A stretch of 64,000 nt of DNA, from the NCBI GenBank assembly GCA_030652315.1, contig JAUSAX010000089.1:39980-103979 (forward strand), read 5' to 3'. Source of the stretch: Afipia sp. (GTDB taxonomy: Bacteria > Pseudomonadota > Alphaproteobacteria > Rhizobiales > Xanthobacteraceae). How positions within the stretch are numbered: the first letter of the stretch is position 1; each line of letters begins with the position of its first letter. The position numbers were made by a program, and so were the translations under genes. The notes under the pieces are model-generated. The model saw only the letters and a list, made by a program, of their open reading frames with translations, did no database searches and was not told the DNA's origin. Shown piece by piece: positions 24,810-33,948 of this stretch.

Positions 24810-25541
24810 ATGAGCCTAACCGGCGAAACCAACACCGGCGTGGCGCTTTGGCGACGCGTGGCGGATTCCATCGAGCAAGCTATAGCCGATGGAACTTATG
24901 CACGTGACATGCGCCTCCCCGGCGAACTGGAGATCGCCGAAGCCCATCGCGTCAACCGCCATACGGTGCGCCGCGCGCTCGCGGCCCTTGCCGAGCGAGG
25001 GCTGGTGCGCGCCGAACGCGGCAGCGGTACCTATGTCGAAGCGCCGCGCATCGCCTATCCGCTGCGCTCCCGCACGCGGTTTTCGGAGATTGTCGGAGCC
25101 GGTGGGCTGGAAGCCGGCGGTCAACTGCTCAGCGCGTCGATTGAATCTGCGCCGCGAGAACTTGCGAAGCGGCTTGGTCTCAAAGCAGATGCACCGCTCC
25201 TGCGGATAGACGCCCTGCGAATGGCCAATCGCATTCCCATCTGTCTTGGAACGACATGGCTCGATGCAAACCGCTTCGCGGATGGCGGACGGATCTACGA
25301 AAAGACCCGCTCAATGACCAGGCTGCTGGCTCATTTTGGTGTGCGTGACTACCGCCGCGAGTGGACCACCGTCTCGGCTGCCATCGCAGACGCCGCGGAT
25401 GCCGCACGACTCGACCTCGCTCTGGGACGCCCGGTGCTGGTCGCGGACAGTCTTGATACTGAACCCAACGGCACGCCCCTGCTCACGACACGGGCGCGGT
25501 TTGCCGCCGAACGCGTTCAGTTCGTCATCGAAAATCAGTAA
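24810..25541 (+). CDS. phnF: Phosphonate operon transcriptional repressor (GntR/HutC family)
   Basis: A 243-residue regulator. The N-terminal winged helix (LWRRVADSIEQAIADGTYARDMRLPGELEIAEAHRVNRHTVRRALAALAERGLVRAERGSGTYVE, about 10-75) is of the GntR class. Residues 85-240 are a UTRA ligand domain of HutC type (RTRFSEIVGAGGLEAGGQLLSASIE, ARFAAERVQFVIENQ). It is divergent from phnG with the operator palindrome between. Inference: represses the C-P lyase operon until a phosphonate-derived ligand binds. Confidence 0.93.
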   Translation: MSLTGETNTGVALWRRVADSIEQAIADGTYARDMRLPGELEIAEAHRVNRHTVRRALAALAERGLVRAERGSGTYVEAPRIAYPLRSRTRFSEIVGAGGLEAGGQLLSASIESAPRELAKRLGLKADAPLLRIDALRMANRIPICLGTTWLDANRFADGGRIYEKTRSMTRLLAHFGVRDYRREWTTVSAAIADAADAARLDLALGRPVLVADSLDTEPNGTPLLTTRARFAAERVQFVIENQ

Positions 25542-25550
25542 ATCCGTGAA

Positions 25551-26402
25551 TTAGTGACGCGCGTCGCCCACCCGGCCGATAATCGCGAAACGCAACCGGG
25601 TCGAAATAAAGTCGATGACAGCGACAGCGACCAGGATCATCAAGATCAATGTCGAGACCTTCTGCCATTCCATCACGCGGATTTGTTCGGCGAGTTGCAG
25701 CCCAATGCCGCCCGCTCCGACAATGCCGATGATGGTGGCCGAGCGCGTGTTGGACTCAATAAAATAGAGAATCTGCCCCGCAAGCACAGGCAGCACCTGT
25801 GGCATCAACCCGAACCGTATCTCATGCAGCTTGCTGCCTCCGGCCGCGCGGATACCTTCGACCTGCTTGCGATCCGCCCCCTCGATCGCTTCCGAAAACA
25901 GCTTTCCAAACGCACCAAAATCCGCCGTCGCGATTGCCAGCACGCCGGCAAATGGCCCGAGGCCCACAACGTTGATCCAGACCAGCGCCCAGATCAGCGT
26001 ATCAACGCCGCGGATCGAGTCCAGAAAACGCCGGGCGGGGAAACGAAGGAAAATGGATGGAATGATGTTCCGCGCCGCCAGGAGACTGACCGGCAACGCC
26101 AGCATGGCTCCGAGCAGCGTGCCCAGAAACGCGATCGACAGGGTTTCCCCCATAGCCGCGAGATAGGTTGGAAGCGACGTCCCGGGATCCGGCGGGATCA
26201 TCAGCATGACGAACCAACCGAGTTGCCGGAGGCCGGTCAATAGACGGTCCAGTGAAAATTCCAGATACCAGCACCCAAACAGAAACAGCGTGAAAGCGGC
26301 CATGCCGATGGCCAGCGCCTTCAGTCGCGCCGCATGCGACACCTGAAAGAGCTCGGGATACTGCGCCGCCAATTGACTCGGGTTACGCGGCGCTAGCGTC
26401 AT
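25551..26402 (-). CDS. phnE: Phosphonate ABC transporter permease, second copy
   Basis: A 283-residue membrane protein with about six hydrophobic segments. The EAA loop reads GADRKQVEGIRAAGGSKLHEIRFGLMPQVLPVLAGQILYFIESNTRSATIIGIVGAGGIG, typical of PhnE. Start 26402 (MTLAPRNPS) overlaps the stop of the upstream permease by 4 bp. Its 3' end lies 9 bp from that of phnF, on the opposite strand. It probably forms a heterodimer with the other PhnE in the membrane. Confidence 0.93.
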   Translation of the reverse strand: MTLAPRNPSQLAAQYPELFQVSHAARLKALAIGMAAFTLFLFGCWYLEFSLDRLLTGLRQLGWFVMLMIPPDPGTSLPTYLAAMGETLSIAFLGTLLGAMLALPVSLLAARNIIPSIFLRFPARRFLDSIRGVDTLIWALVWINVVGLGPFAGVLAIATADFGAFGKLFSEAIEGADRKQVEGIRAAGGSKLHEIRFGLMPQVLPVLAGQILYFIESNTRSATIIGIVGAGGIGLQLAEQIRVMEWQKVSTLILMILVAVAVIDFISTRLRFAIIGRVGDARH

Positions 26403-27301
26403 GCGCGCTGCTCCGCGCCAAACAAGCGCCCGCGCAGCCACCCTGTGAGAATGTCGATGATGAAGACCGTGACGATGATCATCAGCAGGATAGCGCTGAC
26501 GTCGGAGTAAAAGAACTTGCGCACCGCAACCACCAGCTCCTGGCCGATGCCGCCGGCACCGACAAACCCCATAACCGACGCTTCGCGCACATTGATCTCG
26601 AAGCGCAGCAACGTATAGCTCGCGAAACCCGGCATCACCTGTGGCAGCACCGCAAAGCGGATGGAAGACATCCAGCTCGCGCCCGTGGACCGGACACCTT
26701 CCAGCGGCTTCATGTCAATATTTTCAGCCTGCTCCGAATAGAGCTTGCCCAGCGCGCCGATCGAATGAATGGCAATGGCCAACACACCCGCCATAGGCCC
26801 GAGGCCAAACGCGATCACAAAGATTAAGGCGAACACGATGCTCGGAACGGTGCGGCAGAACTCCATGACCCTGCGCACAACAAACCGAAGGCCGGAATGC
26901 GGCGACAGGTTGGTCGCAGCGAAAAAATTCAGGCTAAATGCGCCGACCGCACCGATGGTGGTGCCGACATAGCTCAACAGCAGAGTCTCCGCGAGCAACT
27001 TCAGCCACTTCTGCCAACCCCAAAACCACTCAGCGGGGTCGGTCCAGACTCTGCTGCCGGTATCGAGATTCAATATCCGATCGAAATAGCCGACAAAATT
27101 GCCGATCTTCTCGACAAAAGTCCTCGGCGCGACTTCCGCGCCGATGCTAGCGACGATCAGCAGTGCCGCGAAGACCACGAGACCCGCCGCAAAACGCAAA
27201 CGCTTGCGCGCGACAGCTGCGTCATACGCGGCTTCGAGCGCCGCGATCTGCTGCGGGGGATAGCTGGAAAGGCTGATCGTCAATTTGGTCACTCTACGCA
27301 C
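26399..27301 (-). CDS. phnE: Phosphonate ABC transporter permease, first copy
   Basis: A membrane protein of about 300 residues with a long N-terminal segment (QIAALEAAYDAAVARKRLRFAAGLVVFAALLIVAS) and the PhnE EAA loop NIDMKPLEGVRSTGASWMSSIRFAVLPQVMPGFASYTLLRFEINVREASVMGFVGAGGIGQEL. The start is a GTG at 27301 or nine bases later; neither has a strong ribosome-binding site. It follows phnD after a 47-bp gap that holds a stable hairpin. Partner of the second PhnE and the PhnC ATPase. Confidence 0.92.
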   Translation of the reverse strand: MRRVTKLTISLSSYPPQQIAALEAAYDAAVARKRLRFAAGLVVFAALLIVASIGAEVAPRTFVEKIGNFVGYFDRILNLDTGSRVWTDPAEWFWGWQKWLKLLAETLLLSYVGTTIGAVGAFSLNFFAATNLSPHSGLRFVVRRVMEFCRTVPSIVFALIFVIAFGLGPMAGVLAIAIHSIGALGKLYSEQAENIDMKPLEGVRSTGASWMSSIRFAVLPQVMPGFASYTLLRFEINVREASVMGFVGAGGIGQELVVAVRKFFYSDVSAILLMIIVTVFIIDILTGWLRGRLFGAEQRA

Positions 27302-27311
27302 AAAGGACGAA

Positions 27312-27338
27312 GGACCAGACCTGCAAAAGGTCCGGTCC
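27312..27338 (-). other. Stable intercistronic hairpin between phnD and phnE
   Basis: Arms GGACCAGACCT (27312-27322) and AGGTCCGGTCC (27328-27338) pair with one G-T type mismatch around a GCAAA loop. No clear T-tract follows on the minus strand, so read-through with protection of the upstream phnD message is more likely than termination. Such hairpins commonly follow binding-protein genes and raise their expression over the permeases. Confidence 0.55.
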
Positions 27339-27348
27339 CTCGTTCAAA

Positions 27349-28287
27349 TCAGGAAGCTTTCTTCTTGCGAAGGCTATCGACGAACTTGATCAGTTCGATC
27401 ATGCCATCCCAATCCTTGGTGGTCGCGGCGTTGAAGTCCTTCTTCTGTCCGTCGGACAGCCTCTCGAAGGCGGCCTTGTCCTTGGTCGGAACTGCGAAGA
27501 ATGCCTTCTCGATGCCGGCCTTCAGATCGGCGGGCATGTCTGTCAGGACAGCATAAGGGCCGTTGAGGATCGGGGCGGACTTGTGAACGATGCGGAAATC
27601 ATCCCTCTTCATTGCCGAGCCGTCTGCGTTCTTCAGCATACCCTTGGTCAGCATCTGCGCAAGAGTCGAGTCGTTGTCTGCAGTCCACTGATTTGCGGCG
27701 ACGTCGATGGTACCTTGCGAGAGCGCAAGCAACGCGTTCTCGTGGCTGCCGGTGTACACGACCTTGCCAAAATACGATTCGGCGTCGGTAATCTGCATCT
27801 TGTTCAGTTCGAACCGCGGCACGTTGTTACCGGAAGTAGAGTTCGGATCGACCAGGCCGAGGCTCTTGCCCTTCATATCGTCGATGCTTTTGTAGGGGCT
27901 CTTGGCCAGCACAAAGAACATCGAGTAGTAGCCGGTGGTTCCGTCGATATTGCGATCGTTGGCGAAGGCTTCGGTCTTGACGCCGGTCATACGGGCCCGC
28001 GCGAACGACGCGGAACCGTAGCTCGCGATATGAATTGCGCCGGTTCGCTGGCCTTCGATGACGGCCGCATAGTCGTTGGCGATGCGCAGATTCACCTTCA
28101 CACCGAGCTCCTTGCTCAGGTAAGTGATGAACGGAGCCCAGCGCTCGGTCACGCCCGATGCGTTTTCAGCAGGAACCACCGCAAAAGTGAGTTCTGGATA
28201 CTTGGCCTTCCAGTCCTGCGCGAACGAAGCGGTGGCGCTAAAGGCAAGCGCAGCGGCGCCGGCAATGACGGTACGACGATTGATCAT
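27349..28287 (-). CDS. phnD: Phosphonate ABC transporter substrate-binding protein
   Basis: A 312-residue periplasmic protein with signal peptide (RTVIAGAAALAFSATASFA) and the PhnD pattern: LTFAVVPAENASGVTERWAPFITYLSKELGVKVNLRIANDYAAVIEGQRTGAIHIASYG, VDPNSTSGNNVPRFELNK and VYTGSHENALLALSQGTIDVAANQW. It delivers phosphonates to PhnC-PhnE-PhnE. It lies 45 bp after phnC. Confidence 0.94.
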   Translation of the reverse strand: MINRRTVIAGAAALAFSATASFAQDWKAKYPELTFAVVPAENASGVTERWAPFITYLSKELGVKVNLRIANDYAAVIEGQRTGAIHIASYGSASFARARMTGVKTEAFANDRNIDGTTGYYSMFFVLAKSPYKSIDDMKGKSLGLVDPNSTSGNNVPRFELNKMQITDAESYFGKVVYTGSHENALLALSQGTIDVAANQWTADNDSTLAQMLTKGMLKNADGSAMKRDDFRIVHKSAPILNGPYAVLTDMPADLKAGIEKAFFAVPTKDKAAFERLSDGQKKDFNAATTKDWDGMIELIKFVDSLRKKKAS

Positions 28288-28332
28288 GATGTCCTCTCGG
28301 TGAGTCAGGTAGGTTCGTTACAGAACAGGAAG

Positions 28333-29142
28333 TTACGCAGCCACACTTCCGAACGCTGGCGTCAGATCTCCGGGCACGAAGTCCGGCGTCCCGTCCATCA
28401 CTTCGCCGGCCTCAAGATCATAGAGCTCGCGCGCGATGCTGTCGGTGAGCGCGACTGGCGTGCCATCGAACACAATCCGGCCGGCGGACATGCCGATCAG
28501 GCGATCACAATAGGTCCTCGCCAGATCCAGGGAATGCAGGTTGCAAATCACCGTGATCCCGAAATGCTTGTTGATGCGCAGAAGAGCATCCATCACGATG
28601 CGGGTGTTGCGGGGGTCGAGCGACGCAATCGGCTCATCCGCCAGAATGATATCGGGCTGCTGCACCAAAGCACGCGCGATGGCCACGCGCTGCTGTTGTC
28701 CACCCGAGAGCTGGTCTGCGCGCTGCGCAGCCATGGGCATCATGTCGAACTGCTCAAGCGCTGAAATCGCGATTGCCTTATCGTCCTGCGGCCAAAGCTG
28801 GATCAAAGATCTCCACAGCGGCACGCCGGCAAGGCGTCCCATCAAAACGTTGGTCAACACATCGAGCCGTCCAACCAGATTGAACTGCTGAAAGATCATC
28901 GCGGAACGTGCCCGCCAGCGGCGCAAATCGCGCCCTTGCAGCGCAGTCACATCGACACCTTCGAACAGGATTCGTCCGCCGGTCGGCGTCTCCAGCCGAT
29001 TGATCATCCGCAGCAGCGTTGACTTCCCGGCTCCCGAACGACCGATCACGCCGACAAATCGGCCCGGCTCAATCGAGAAAGAGGCATTATCGACGGCCGT
29101 CTTTGTGCCAAACCGGCACGTCAATCCGTCTACCTCAAGCAT
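28333..29142 (-). CDS. phnC: Phosphonate ABC transporter ATP-binding protein
   Basis: A 269-residue ABC ATPase: Walker [19 protein letters not shown], signature [19 protein letters not shown], Walker [14 protein letters not shown] and an H-loop in [15 protein letters not shown] (the CNLHxxDLA form is typical of PhnC). Start 29142 ([12 protein letters not shown]) has CGGAG 7-8 bp upstream. It opens the phnC-D-E-E transport operon, divergent from the second phnM. Confidence 0.94.
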   Translation of the reverse strand: MLEVDGLTCRFGTKTAVDNASFSIEPGRFVGVIGRSGAGKSTLLRMINRLETPTGGRILFEGVDVTALQGRDLRRWRARSAMIFQQFNLVGRLDVLTNVLMGRLAGVPLWRSLIQLWPQDDKAIAISALEQFDMMPMAAQRADQLSGGQQQRVAIARALVQQPDIILADEPIASLDPRNTRIVMDALLRINKHFGITVICNLHSLDLARTYCDRLIGMSAGRIVFDGTPVALTDSIARELYDLEAGEVMDGTPDFVPGDLTPAFGSVAA

Positions 29143-29338
29143 GCGCCGACTCCGTTTATGTAACCTCCCCCTCGCTAGCGCGCGTTTCCTACAGTTGTGT
29201 GACATGGCGACTTGCTGAGGCTGATCTGCCCCGAAATCGCAAATCCTGTGACGAAAGTCCAAGTGTCATTCAAACTTCACACCGCCGTCATGAAGACTCC
29301 CGATGACGTGATGTCTTTAGCTTGAAAGCAGAAGGTGC
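29143..29338. promoter_or_regulatory. Divergent phnC/phnM promoter region with a possible Pho box
   Basis: This 196-bp gap serves phnC (minus) and the second phnM (plus). GTGTCAT (29263-29269), four bases, then ACTTCAC (29274-29280) resembles two 7-bp PhoB half-sites at 11-bp spacing, and CTGTGAC (29246-29252) lies upstream. The match to CTGTCAT repeats is imperfect. Inference: phosphate-starvation control. No copy of the phnF palindrome was found here. Confidence 0.35.
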
Positions 29339-30529
29339 ATGACGGACATCTTGATCGAGGGCGGCAGGGTGCTGGTCGGACGCGAGCTCGTGGATGCCAG
29401 CATCCACATCGCGAACGGAACAATCGCTGAAACATCGTCGCGCAGCGGCACTGCCGCCATGCGTCTCGACAGCCGCGGCCTGATCGCCCTACCCGGAATC
29501 GTTGATATGCATGGCGACGCTTTCGAGCGCCAGATGATGCCTCGTCCCGGGGTCGACTTTCCAATCGACGTCGCTCTCGTTGATAGCGATCGTCAGGCGA
29601 TCGCCAATGGCATCACAACAGTCTTTCATGCCACCACATGGTCTTGGGAGCCCGGTCTGCGCGGAACGGAGAACGCGCACCGGCTGCTCAATGCCATAGA
29701 GACCATGCAGCCACAGCTCGCGGCCGACACCCGCTTTCACCTGCGGCAGGAGACATTCAATCTCGACGCGGAGCCCACCATAGCCGAATGGCTGACGGCC
29801 GGGCGTATCGATCTCCTCGCCTTCAATGATCACATGGACATGACCGCCGCGTCGATGAGCAACCCGAAGAAGCGCGCCCGCATGGTGGAGCGCTCCGGTC
29901 TCAGCGAAACAGAATTCGACAAGCTGGTCGGACAGGTCCTGGCGCGCGCGGACGATGTTCCAGCGTCAATTGCACGGCTTGCAACCATCGGCCGCGATCA
30001 CCGCGTCCCGCTGCTGTCCCATGACGACGAATCGCCGGATCAGCGCGCTGGCTTTCGCGGCCTGGGCATCGATATCGCCGAATTCCCGATCAATGAAGAA
30101 ACGGCGCGCGCGGCGATCGAGGGCGGCGACTTCACCGTATTCGGCGCGCCAAATGTGGTGCGCGGCGGCAGCCATACCGGATGGACCAGCGCCGCAGAGA
30201 TGGTGAGCAAGGGGCTGTGCTCGATCCTGGCCTCCGACTACTACTATCCCGCGCCCCTGCTCGCGGCGTTCCTGCTCACCGCCGACAATATTCTCCCGCT
30301 GCCGCTGGCGTGGTCGCTGGTCTCCAGAGCGCCTGCGAAGGCAGCTGGACTACACGACCGCGGCCAGATTGCCGCCGGGAAACGGGCCGACATCATCCTC
30401 GTCGATGCACATGAACCGCTGAGACCGCGGGTGATCGCTGCGATTTCGGGCGGACGGATGGTATATGTCACCGAGCCGCAGCGCATTTTATCGGGAGTTT
30501 CTGCCGCGCGACGGGTTGAACCGGCCTGA
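29339..30529 (+). CDS. phnM: Second alpha-D-ribose 1-methylphosphonate 5-triphosphate diphosphatase
   Basis: A 396-residue amidohydrolase: ALPGIVDMHGDAFERQMMPRPGVDFPIDVAL, TVFHATTWSWEPGLRGTENAHRLL, LLAFNDHMD, LLSHDDESPDQRAGFRGLGIDIAEFPINEETA, VFGAPNVVRGGSHTG and LASDYYYPAPLLAAF. It shares function motifs with the phnM at 18968-20125 but is clearly diverged (for example HGDAFE for HTDHLE). That suggests a long-standing paralogue with a different substrate preference rather than a recent copy. It is co-directional with the DUF1045 gene, 14 bp downstream. Confidence 0.93.
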   Translation: MTDILIEGGRVLVGRELVDASIHIANGTIAETSSRSGTAAMRLDSRGLIALPGIVDMHGDAFERQMMPRPGVDFPIDVALVDSDRQAIANGITTVFHATTWSWEPGLRGTENAHRLLNAIETMQPQLAADTRFHLRQETFNLDAEPTIAEWLTAGRIDLLAFNDHMDMTAASMSNPKKRARMVERSGLSETEFDKLVGQVLARADDVPASIARLATIGRDHRVPLLSHDDESPDQRAGFRGLGIDIAEFPINEETARAAIEGGDFTVFGAPNVVRGGSHTGWTSAAEMVSKGLCSILASDYYYPAPLLAAFLLTADNILPLPLAWSLVSRAPAKAAGLHDRGQIAAGKRADIILVDAHEPLRPRVIAAISGGRMVYVTEPQRILSGVSAARRVEPA

Positions 30530-30543
30530 CCGGGCGGGTACTC

Positions 30544-31254
30544 ATGGATTGCATGCCGCAGTATCCCCGCTACGCGATCTACTTTGTGCCATCAACCGCC
30601 AGCGCTCTTTATCGCTTCGGTGCCGAGCTGATTGGCTACGATGCGTATACAGGACAGCCATTGCCGTTCGTCGAAGGCATCGCCGCCGAGATCGAGGGCT
30701 GGAAGCAACTCACAGCCGATCCGCGCAAGTACGGCTTCCACGCGACACTGAAAGCTCCGATATCACTCGCGCCGAGCAGGACCGAGAACGAATTAACGGC
30801 GGCAATGCACGAGTTCGCGCGGACGCCTCGCAGCATCCCGGTGATCGGGCCCACAGTGCGCAGCATCAGCAATTTCATCGCCATCGTGCCGGACGGTCCC
30901 TGCCCCGAACTGCAGAAACTCGCCGAAGATTGCGTTACCGTGTTTGACGGTTTCCGCGCTCCGCTGACCAGCGCTGATCGCGAGCGGCGCAATGTGTCAG
31001 CGCTCACCGACCGGCAGATCGTGTATCTGGATTGCTGGGGTTATCCGTATGTGCTCGAAGAATTTCGTTTTCACATGACGCTGGCGGGATCGCTTCCGGC
31101 AGATCGGCTAGAGCCTGTTACGAGCATTTTGAGAAAGCGGTTTGCCAGACTCGAATTGAAGTCAGCGCCGATTGACCGGCTGGCTTTGCTGCGCCAAGAC
31201 GGCGCAACATCAGGCTTCACCGTTTTAGCACATTGGCCGCTTCAAGGCGCCTGA
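30544..31254 (+). CDS. DUF1045 phosphonate-locus protein, 2H-phosphoesterase-like
   Basis: A 236-residue soluble protein opening QYPRYAIYFVPSTASALYRFGAELIGYDAYTG, the family signature of DUF1045. It carries two H-x-T motifs, KYGFHATLKAPI (near residue 65) and FRFHMTLAGSL (near residue 178), the catalytic pattern of 2H phosphoesterases that act on cyclic phosphates. It follows the second phnM by 14 bp. No phnP (cyclic ribose phosphodiesterase) was seen in the window. Inference: this protein could open the cyclic ribose 1,2-phosphate left by PhnJ. An ATG three codons downstream is an alternative start. Confidence 0.85.
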   Translation: MDCMPQYPRYAIYFVPSTASALYRFGAELIGYDAYTGQPLPFVEGIAAEIEGWKQLTADPRKYGFHATLKAPISLAPSRTENELTAAMHEFARTPRSIPVIGPTVRSISNFIAIVPDGPCPELQKLAEDCVTVFDGFRAPLTSADRERRNVSALTDRQIVYLDCWGYPYVLEEFRFHMTLAGSLPADRLEPVTSILRKRFARLELKSAPIDRLALLRQDGATSGFTVLAHWPLQGA

Positions 31255-31308
31255 CCATCCCTATCCGCGCTCGAGCACGGAGCGCCACTGAGCGGCCTCC
31301 GCAAGGCG

Positions 31309-33111
31309 CTATCTATAGAGCCCCTCGATCTCCGAGACATACTTCTTCTGTACATTAGACCGCCGGACCTTCATCGTCGCTGTTACCTCGTCGTCGTCGT
31401 GGTCTAGTTCCTTCGTCAGCAGATGAAACTTTCGGATCTGCGAGACCTGTGCAAGCTGTGCGTTAGCGGTATTGATTTCGGACTGGATCAAATCACGCAG
31501 GCTCTCATTCTCCGTGAGATTTTTGAAATTCGTGTAAGCGATACCCTTTTCCTCTGCCCACTTCCCGGCGAGATCATAGTCGATCTGGATCAGCGCTGAG
31601 ACATACTTGCGCGCCTCACCGATAACAATGCACTCCTTGATGAATGGGCTCGACTTCACCGTGTTTTCGATTTCCGAAGGACTGAGATTCTTTCCACCCG
31701 CCGTAATCATGATGTCCTTCAGCCTGTCCACAATGCGGAAATGGCCGTCCTTGAACTCCGCGACATCGCCGGTGTGCAGCCATCCGTCGCGGAGTGACAT
31801 CCTGGTCGCTTCTTCGTTGCGGTAGTAACCTTCAAACACTGTATCGCCGCGAATGAGCAACTCGTTCGACTGTCCGAGCTTTGTTTCCATCCGGTCAATG
31901 CCGCTGCCCACTGTCCCCACTCGCCGGTCCGACAACACCTGCCCCAGCGCGATGCCCGAACTTTCCGTCAGGCCGTACACCTCGATCAGCGGCACGCCGA
32001 TGGCTCGAAAGAAATGGACAATCGCGGGCGAGATCGGCGCGGCGCCGGTCATGGCAATGCGAGACTTTCGCAACCCGATAAAGTTCTGCAGCGCCCTAAA
32101 GATCAGCCAGTACGACAGCGCAAACTTGAACTTTTCGGACAGCGTTCGGTCGACCGCGTTCTTTTCCGCAAACGGCTCGCAAGCAGCATAGGCCCGCTCG
32201 AACATGGCGCGCCGGATGCGTCCCGCCTCCAGCAGCTTGATGTGGATCGACGAATGCAGCTTCTCCCAAATGCGCGGCACGCCAAGGAACATGCTTGGCG
32301 CAACCTCGCGCAGATCCTCCTGCACGGTCCGGATCGACTCTCCGAAATTGACCAGCGACGCCAGATAGGTCGGGACCATCACTGTCGTCATCTGCTCGGC
32401 GACATGACATAGCGGCAAATATGACAGAACACTTGCCGACTGATCGACCATCAGCCGATCCGCACAGCCGATCGCCTGTGCGCGAATGTTCTTGTAGCTC
32501 AGCATCGCGCCTTTCGGCTTTCCCGTGGAGCCGGAGGTGTAGATGATCAATCCGATCTGCGAGAGTTGCTGCCGATCGATGATGCCGTCTGCCAAAGACG
32601 CGTGACTGGTCTCGAACTCGGCGCCAAGCGCCTCGAGTGCATCGAACGACATCACCTGATCGGGCGGATAGTCCCTGATGCCTTTGGTTTCAATGACGAC
32701 GATACGGCGCAGCTTCGGCATCTCATCACGGCGCTCCAGAACCTTGTCGACCTGCTCCTGATCTTCGCACACGATGATCTCGGATTCGGAGTGGGCCAGT
32801 ACATAGGCGACTTCGTTCGAAGGGCTGGTCGGATAGACCCCGACCGCGATTCCATCGACGATGTTCGCGCCAAGTTGCGCCAGCACCCATTCGATCCGAT
32901 TTTCGGACAGAATGGCGACATGGCCACCCTCGTTGAGGCCGAGCGCGCGAAAGCCGAGACCGACATGACAAGCCCGCTGGTAATAGCGCTGCCAGGTCGA
33001 AGGGTTCCAGATTCCGAATTCCTTTTGACGGATCGCCACGCGCTCCGGATAGCGGCGCGCGTTCCCGCGCAGCATCTGCGGCAGCGTCAGTTGGGGAAAT
33101 CTGTCGCTCAT
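31309..33111 (-). CDS. Long-chain acyl-CoA ligase (AMP-forming) linked to an ABC uptake operon
   Basis: A 600-residue ANL-superfamily ligase: P-loop-like IIYTSGSTGKPKGAML near residue 190, VYGLTESSGIALGQ, GWLHTGDVAEFKDGHFRIVDRLKDIMITAGGKNLSPSEIE with the core hinge, and a C-terminal TMKVRRSNVQKKYVSEIEGLY in the FadD15-type style. It converts a carboxylic acid and CoA to an acyl-CoA via an adenylate. It is 18 bp downstream of a livF-type gene. Inference: the operon imports an organic acid (fatty or aromatic) and activates it. The actual substrate is not readable. Confidence 0.88.
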   Translation of the reverse strand: MSDRFPQLTLPQMLRGNARRYPERVAIRQKEFGIWNPSTWQRYYQRACHVGLGFRALGLNEGGHVAILSENRIEWVLAQLGANIVDGIAVGVYPTSPSNEVAYVLAHSESEIIVCEDQEQVDKVLERRDEMPKLRRIVVIETKGIRDYPPDQVMSFDALEALGAEFETSHASLADGIIDRQQLSQIGLIIYTSGSTGKPKGAMLSYKNIRAQAIGCADRLMVDQSASVLSYLPLCHVAEQMTTVMVPTYLASLVNFGESIRTVQEDLREVAPSMFLGVPRIWEKLHSSIHIKLLEAGRIRRAMFERAYAACEPFAEKNAVDRTLSEKFKFALSYWLIFRALQNFIGLRKSRIAMTGAAPISPAIVHFFRAIGVPLIEVYGLTESSGIALGQVLSDRRVGTVGSGIDRMETKLGQSNELLIRGDTVFEGYYRNEEATRMSLRDGWLHTGDVAEFKDGHFRIVDRLKDIMITAGGKNLSPSEIENTVKSSPFIKECIVIGEARKYVSALIQIDYDLAGKWAEEKGIAYTNFKNLTENESLRDLIQSEINTANAQLAQVSQIRKFHLLTKELDHDDDEVTATMKVRRSNVQKKYVSEIEGLYR

Positions 33112-33129
33112 GCGATCCTCATCACAACG

Positions 33130-33948
33130 TTAGGATAGCCAGCGCTTGCGACGCTTGTAGTGCTTGATGCCGCGGAAACCCTTGGTCTCCGCATTCGCCG
33201 CGCCGACACCGAGATAAAATTCGCGGACATCCTGATCGCGCAATAGCTGCGCCGTCGGACCATCCGTGACGATCTTCCCTGACTCCATGATGTAGCCATA
33301 GGTCGAAACAGCGAACGCGACCGCAGCATTCTGCTCCACGAGCAGCATCGAGACGCCCTGCTCGCGGCTGATGCGCGCGATAATGGTGAATATCTCTTCG
33401 ACCAGTTTCGGCGATAGACCAAGCGACGGCTCGTCAAGCAGCATCAATTCCGGCTGCGCAATCAGCGCCCGGCCGATCGCCAGCATCTGCTGTTCGCCGC
33501 CGGAGAGATAACCCGCGCGCCCGGTTCGCCGCTCGAACAGGCGCGGGAAATATGTATAGACGAGATCGAAAGGAGTCCTCGCGCCGCTGCGACCCGACAT
33601 TGCGTAGGTGGCGGCGGTCAGATTCTCCTCGACCGTAAGATCTTCGAAAATTCTGCGACCTTCCATCACATGGAAGAGCCCGCCCCGCACCAACTGATGC
33701 GGAGCGAGACGTGACACGGAGATGCCCTTGAACAGGATTTCGCCCGTGGTGACCTTGCCGTCCTCCAACTCAAGCAAATTGGAAATGGCCTTGAGCGTCG
33801 TCGACTTGCCGGCCCCGTTCGAGCCCAGCAAGGCAACCACTGCTCCCTTGTCGACTTTCAACGAAAGGCCGCGGAGCACCTGGACCGTCTTGTTATAGAC
33901 GACCTCGATGTTGTTGACAGAGAGGAGTGCTTCCGCGGTCATCGTCAT
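33130..33948 (-). CDS. Branched-chain-type ABC transporter ATPase (LivF-like), operon 1
   Basis: A 272-residue ABC ATPase: Walker A GSNGAGKSTTLKAIS, signature YLSGGEQQMLAIGRALI, Walker B LMLLDEPSLGLSP and VEQNAAVAF. The GLSPK after Walker B is typical of LivF. The C-terminal extension (GVGAANAETKGFRGIKHYKRRKRWLS) is seen in LivF proteins that lie next to acyl-CoA ligase genes. The start overlaps the stop of the binding-protein gene. Works with the LivM, LivH and damaged LivG of the same operon. Confidence 0.9.
   Translation of the reverse strand: MTMTAEALLSVNNIEVVYNKTVQVLRGLSLKVDKGAVVALLGSNGAGKSTTLKAISNLLELEDGKVTTGEILFKGISVSRLAPHQLVRGGLFHVMEGRRIFEDLTVEENLTAATYAMSGRSGARTPFDLVYTYFPRLFERRTGRAGYLSGGEQQMLAIGRALIAQPELMLLDEPSLGLSPKLVEEIFTIIARISREQGVSMLLVEQNAAVAFAVSTYGYIMESGKIVTDGPTAQLLRDQDVREFYLGVGAANAETKGFRGIKHYKRRKRWLS

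Noticed and set aside
27583..28764. A 393-codon plus-strand frame across phnD and phnC
   Set aside because: It runs antisense to two well-supported genes and across their gap, with no ribosome-binding site or known motif.
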